Positions 62,501 to 64,000 of a DNA stretch of 64,000 bases are shown here, piece after piece (positions within the stretch are counted from its first letter, which is position 1; every line of letters starts with the position of its first letter). The notes under the pieces are model-generated. The model saw only the letters and a list, made by a program, of their open reading frames with translations, was not told the origin of the DNA and did no database searches. The DNA comes from Brevinematales bacterium (lineage in GTDB: Bacteria > Spirochaetota > Brevinematia > Brevinematales > Thermospiraceae): contig JABLXN010000003.1 in the NCBI GenBank assembly GCA_013177995.1, positions 1 through 64,000 on the forward strand, written 5' to 3'. The position numbers and the translations under genes were made by a program.

Positions 62501-63854
62501 CGGTTTTTACCCCCATGGATTCATACGCCGATTCCTCAAGAAAACTCCCCGTTCCTGCCGAACAGGCCTCATTCATCGCATAGTCAGAAGCCACTCCATT
62601 GACAAGATAGGTATATTTCGCATCCTGACCCCCAATCTCAAAGATGGTATCCACCTCAGGGTCAAAATGAGCTGCTGCTCGAGCATGCGCAATAATCTCG
62701 TTGATAATGCCATCGGTCTCTGCATGAAGACCTGCAATATGACGCCCGCTTCCGGTAACCCCAAGCCCAATAATCTTCACTCTTTTCCCACCAAGCTGCT
62801 GAGAAAGACCTCGATAACAATTTCTGGAGGCTTCAATAGGGTTTCCATTAGTTCTGAGATAAACAGAGGCTAAAATTTTATCATCTTTTGTTCGGAGAAG
62901 CACCGCTTTGGTGGTAGTGGAACCCACATCAAGCCCCAAAATACACTCATCCCCCTCCTCGGCTACCCCACGTTCCATGGTTTTGAATTCCACCATGTCC
63001 TGATAATCAGAAAGGGGACTCAAAAAGGTAAACGAGGAATGATGTTCCTTGAAAATGTGGTCTGTCCCCTCCTGAAAGGTAGCCTGGTTTTCCCATGCCC
63101 ACAGCGCAGCCCCATAAGCCTCAAAATACGGGGCTTCTTCAGGAACATAAATCTCCTCATATCCCTCCCGAAGCACCTCAATCATCACTGCATTCTGCGC
63201 CGTTCCCCCTACAATAATAGCCCTTTTGGCGTTAATTTTCACTAAAAGTTCCTCAATCTTCTTGGCCATCATACGGGAAAGCCCCGCCGCCACATCAGGA
63301 ATAGGAACCCCTATATTGAGCGCATGCGTACAGTCGGACTTCGCAAACACTGAACAACGGCTGGAGAGATTATGGGGGTGTTTTGACTCACGAGCATAGC
63401 GAATGGCCTCTTCGACAGAGAGATTCATACGACGAATCTGCTGAAGAAAAAACTCTCCTGTTCCGGAAGCACATTTGTTTCCAGAGCTAATGCTGGAAAT
63501 ACGCCCCTTCTGGTCAAGACCATAGACCATAAAGGTTTCCCCACCCGCTGAAACAATGGCATCATAGTGCCTGTTTCCATGCTTTTTCACAAGATACCTA
63601 TACGCTATTTCAGTGGCCTCAGGTTCCGTGATGGATGGAAGCGTTGTGATACGCCGGAATTTACGCCCCGTCAGAGCCACATAGGCGTTATCAAGGGGAA
63701 AACGGGTGAGAATCTCTTTGAGTTTAGATTTAGGATCTCCTTCGTGAGCAAGCCTTTCAAAACGAACAACCTTTGGGTCATGAGAGACATCGAGCTCTAC
63801 CACACTGATGGTAGAAGCCCCAAGACAAATACCAATCGAACGAGACTTTTTCAT
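59505..63854 (-). CDS. Large acyl-CoA dehydratase activase-type protein (two ASKHA modules)
   Basis: A 1449-aa protein of the BadF/HgdC activase class. Two ASKHA ATPase modules are visible, at about residues 5-275 (SSGNKCASGTGEFFLQQ, SSRCSVFAKSDC) and 305-580 (ILGLDVGSTTTKAVLL, NEACSAGTGSFLEES, SDQCAAFISSDI). Each has the Cys pair expected to hold a cluster between subunits. The DUF2229-type part follows from about 640 (VVGINKSFHTHTLYPFYYNF) with ECLPIINILGEVLKYIKY and AGGCCRVGQYKTLL in the C-terminal HgdB-like part. By analogy it uses ATP to drive low-potential electron transfer to a partner dehydratase or related enzyme; none is encoded here. Start ATG 63854 has AAGGAG. Confidence 0.9.
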   Translation of the reverse strand: MKKSRSIGICLGASTISVVELDVSHDPKVVRFERLAHEGDPKSKLKEILTRFPLDNAYVALTGRKFRRITTLPSITEPEATEIAYRYLVKKHGNRHYDAIVSAGGETFMVYGLDQKGRISSISSGNKCASGTGEFFLQQIRRMNLSVEEAIRYARESKHPHNLSSRCSVFAKSDCTHALNIGVPIPDVAAGLSRMMAKKIEELLVKINAKRAIIVGGTAQNAVMIEVLREGYEEIYVPEEAPYFEAYGAALWAWENQATFQEGTDHIFKEHHSSFTFLSPLSDYQDMVEFKTMERGVAEEGDECILGLDVGSTTTKAVLLRTKDDKILASVYLRTNGNPIEASRNCYRGLSQQLGGKRVKIIGLGVTGSGRHIAGLHAETDGIINEIIAHARAAAHFDPEVDTIFEIGGQDAKYTYLVNGVASDYAMNEACSAGTGSFLEESAYESMGVKTEEIADIALKSKRPPNFSDQCAAFISSDIKIATQEGIEKEDIIAGLVYSICMNYVNRVKGARQVGNKIFMQGGVCYNRAVPLAMASLTGKKIIVPPEPGLMGAYGVALEIKEMLSMGFLKPSSYDLNDLASREIEYGKSFICQGKPENCDRKCEIAMIKVKGKMFPFGGACNKYYNQIHHIQVDTKSYDYVLKRRELLFKTFCEPKNLPENAPVVGINKSFHTHTLYPFYYNFFTELGCKVILPEEVRQSGIDKGMTSFCLSGQIALGMFEDLLEKKPDYIFSPQIMEMHVTEQPEYRKEYQTVCMFVQGEPYYQQATFLKDHPNPPKMLTPVLNFMRGFHTEEEQFVKLAQEMGFSAADGKRAHRVAYEKQKAFFQAMKEEGRKVLKELEKDPSKIAIVLFGHPYNAFAEEANKGIPFKFASRGIYILPYDFLEYEKEENYRNTYWEMGQRIIRAARIVKNHPQLFGVYFTNFLCAIDSMMVTHFRDLMGTKPSLTLEVDTHTADAGVNTRVEAFLDVVRNYMKLRDKIIDAEPVFRRAETRINEWGHVEYVDSAGEVLPYRHPSIKAVVPSMGESFAAGAAAALRRVGWNAEPLPVCDREALNLGRSVTTSKECLPIINILGEVLKYIKYRENPEERLVVFIVEAGGCCRVGQYKTLLERMIDKLQLRNVAVLGLSNDNGYAGLGIPFRLHIARAVYLMDVMDDIKAAIKAMAVDRESALKIYQEEFEKLIAVIDGSRKRSFYGQLKESAKRLSEIKLVRPITDAKYIGVVGEIFVRRDHFSLMGIPEKLAEHGFVMLDAPVTEWVRYTDFLRDINMFELKTNLVGRIEAAISDYVQDYHERRIKRILAKTGLYEYELINIREYMKRSQHFFRWELTGEPGLSSGAALAKLVDKYCGVINVGPFGCMNSRMTEAVATREMSVEGKREAEWRAGNKEDYEDLAEYMDKLPFLSIELDGNPFSQIIEARFETFLLQAERLYQWMQERKKRKQEQGKKKS

Positions 63855-63894
63855 AGACAGGTTCTCCTTGTGTGGATAAAAGATTCATCTGTTA

Positions 63895-63923
63895 AGTATA
63901 ACGGCAAGGCCAAAAAAATGCAA
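63895..63923 (-). promoter_or_regulatory. Promoter of the activase gene
   Basis: On the minus strand TTGCAT (63918-63923), 17 bp, TATACT (63895-63900), 40 bases before ATG 63854. Beyond it to 64000 nothing else is recognisable. Confidence 0.7.
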
Positions 63924-64000
63924 TTTTTGTCTTTTTTCGCCATTCACGAAAAAGCAGCCTTTTTACCTACTCACACAAGAAATCTCTTCATACAAAGACC

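Overview
The window reads as ordinary bacterial chromosome, moderately AT-rich and densely packed, from a diderm (Gram-negative-type) bacterium. An lptB-like LPS-export ATPase, a candidate outer-membrane barrel protein and several lipoproteins support the diderm reading. Two multi-domain SpoIIE phosphatases, a bactofilin, a class III cyclase, a large GGDEF protein and an oxygen-sensitive-type acyl-CoA dehydratase activase fit an anaerobic or microaerophilic spirochaete-like lineage. No rRNA or other marker gene is present, so the phylum is an inference. Promoters are easy to see: TTGNNN, almost always 17 bp, then TATAAT or TATACT. Most starts have a strong AGGAGG-type ribosome binding site.

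Layout. 0.2-1.4 kb: Mrp/NBP35 ATPase and a small GNAT-fold protein. 1.4-4.4 kb (minus): a fused ATP-grasp/FMN-oxidase protein and an inositol-monophosphatase-family enzyme. 4.5-10.6 kb (minus): a six-gene signalling operon, ComFB-like protein > 36-aa membrane peptide > DUF2225 > TPR lipoprotein/secreted protein > membrane GAF-SpoIIE phosphatase > STAS antagonist, closed by a terminator. 10.7-14.3 kb: metK, then UDP-glucose dehydrogenase and UDP-xylose synthase. 14.2-16.8 kb (minus): a possible 20-aa leader peptide, an RLAN/RimK-type ATP-grasp ligase and a deacetylase-fold protein. 17-18.6 kb: a barrel protein and a LiaF-like membrane protein. 18.7-21.5 kb (minus): bactofilin, map, nadB. 21.7-25.4 kb: ctpA, accD, lptB, J-domain protein. 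25.8-32.9 kb (minus): cyclase, two envelope proteins and mfd. 33.3-42.5 kb (minus): HEAT-repeat protein, then a GH13 enzyme, a TPR-GAF-GGDEF protein, mnmG, DUF554 and an Ogg2-type glycosylase. 43.5-48 kb: a second SpoIIE phosphatase, a 64-aa membrane protein, a lipase-like hydrolase and a Mut7-C protein. 48-51.5 kb (minus): a large multi-module amylase lipoprotein. 52.8-57.8 kb: a Gld-like ABC exporter set with a GT2 glycosyltransferase. 58-59.3 kb: an orphan sugar-binding lipoprotein. 59.5-63.9 kb: a 1449-aa dehydratase activase.

The least explained DNA is intergenic. Two large GC-rich repeats (42.55-43.3 kb and 51.87-52.71 kb) share both ends but differ in the middle. They carry a 12-bp end sequence that also occurs at 116-127, and an array of a roughly 20-bp motif in both orientations. 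A separate 168-bp element occurs twice in opposite orientations and carries a long hairpin with the loop GAAT. A third copy of that hairpin, with a compensatory base-pair change, follows one of the large repeats. A 79-bp palindromic element forms a third family. None has a convincing gene, and they may be mobile or structured-RNA elements.

Themes that join the genes are signalling (SpoIIE/STAS, cyclase, GGDEF, ComFB-like), alpha-glucan use (two GH13 enzymes and a sugar-binding protein), and envelope or surface-sugar building (ugd, UXS, deacetylase, GT2 with ABC exporter, lptB). No CRISPR array, tRNA, rRNA, transposase or phage gene was found.
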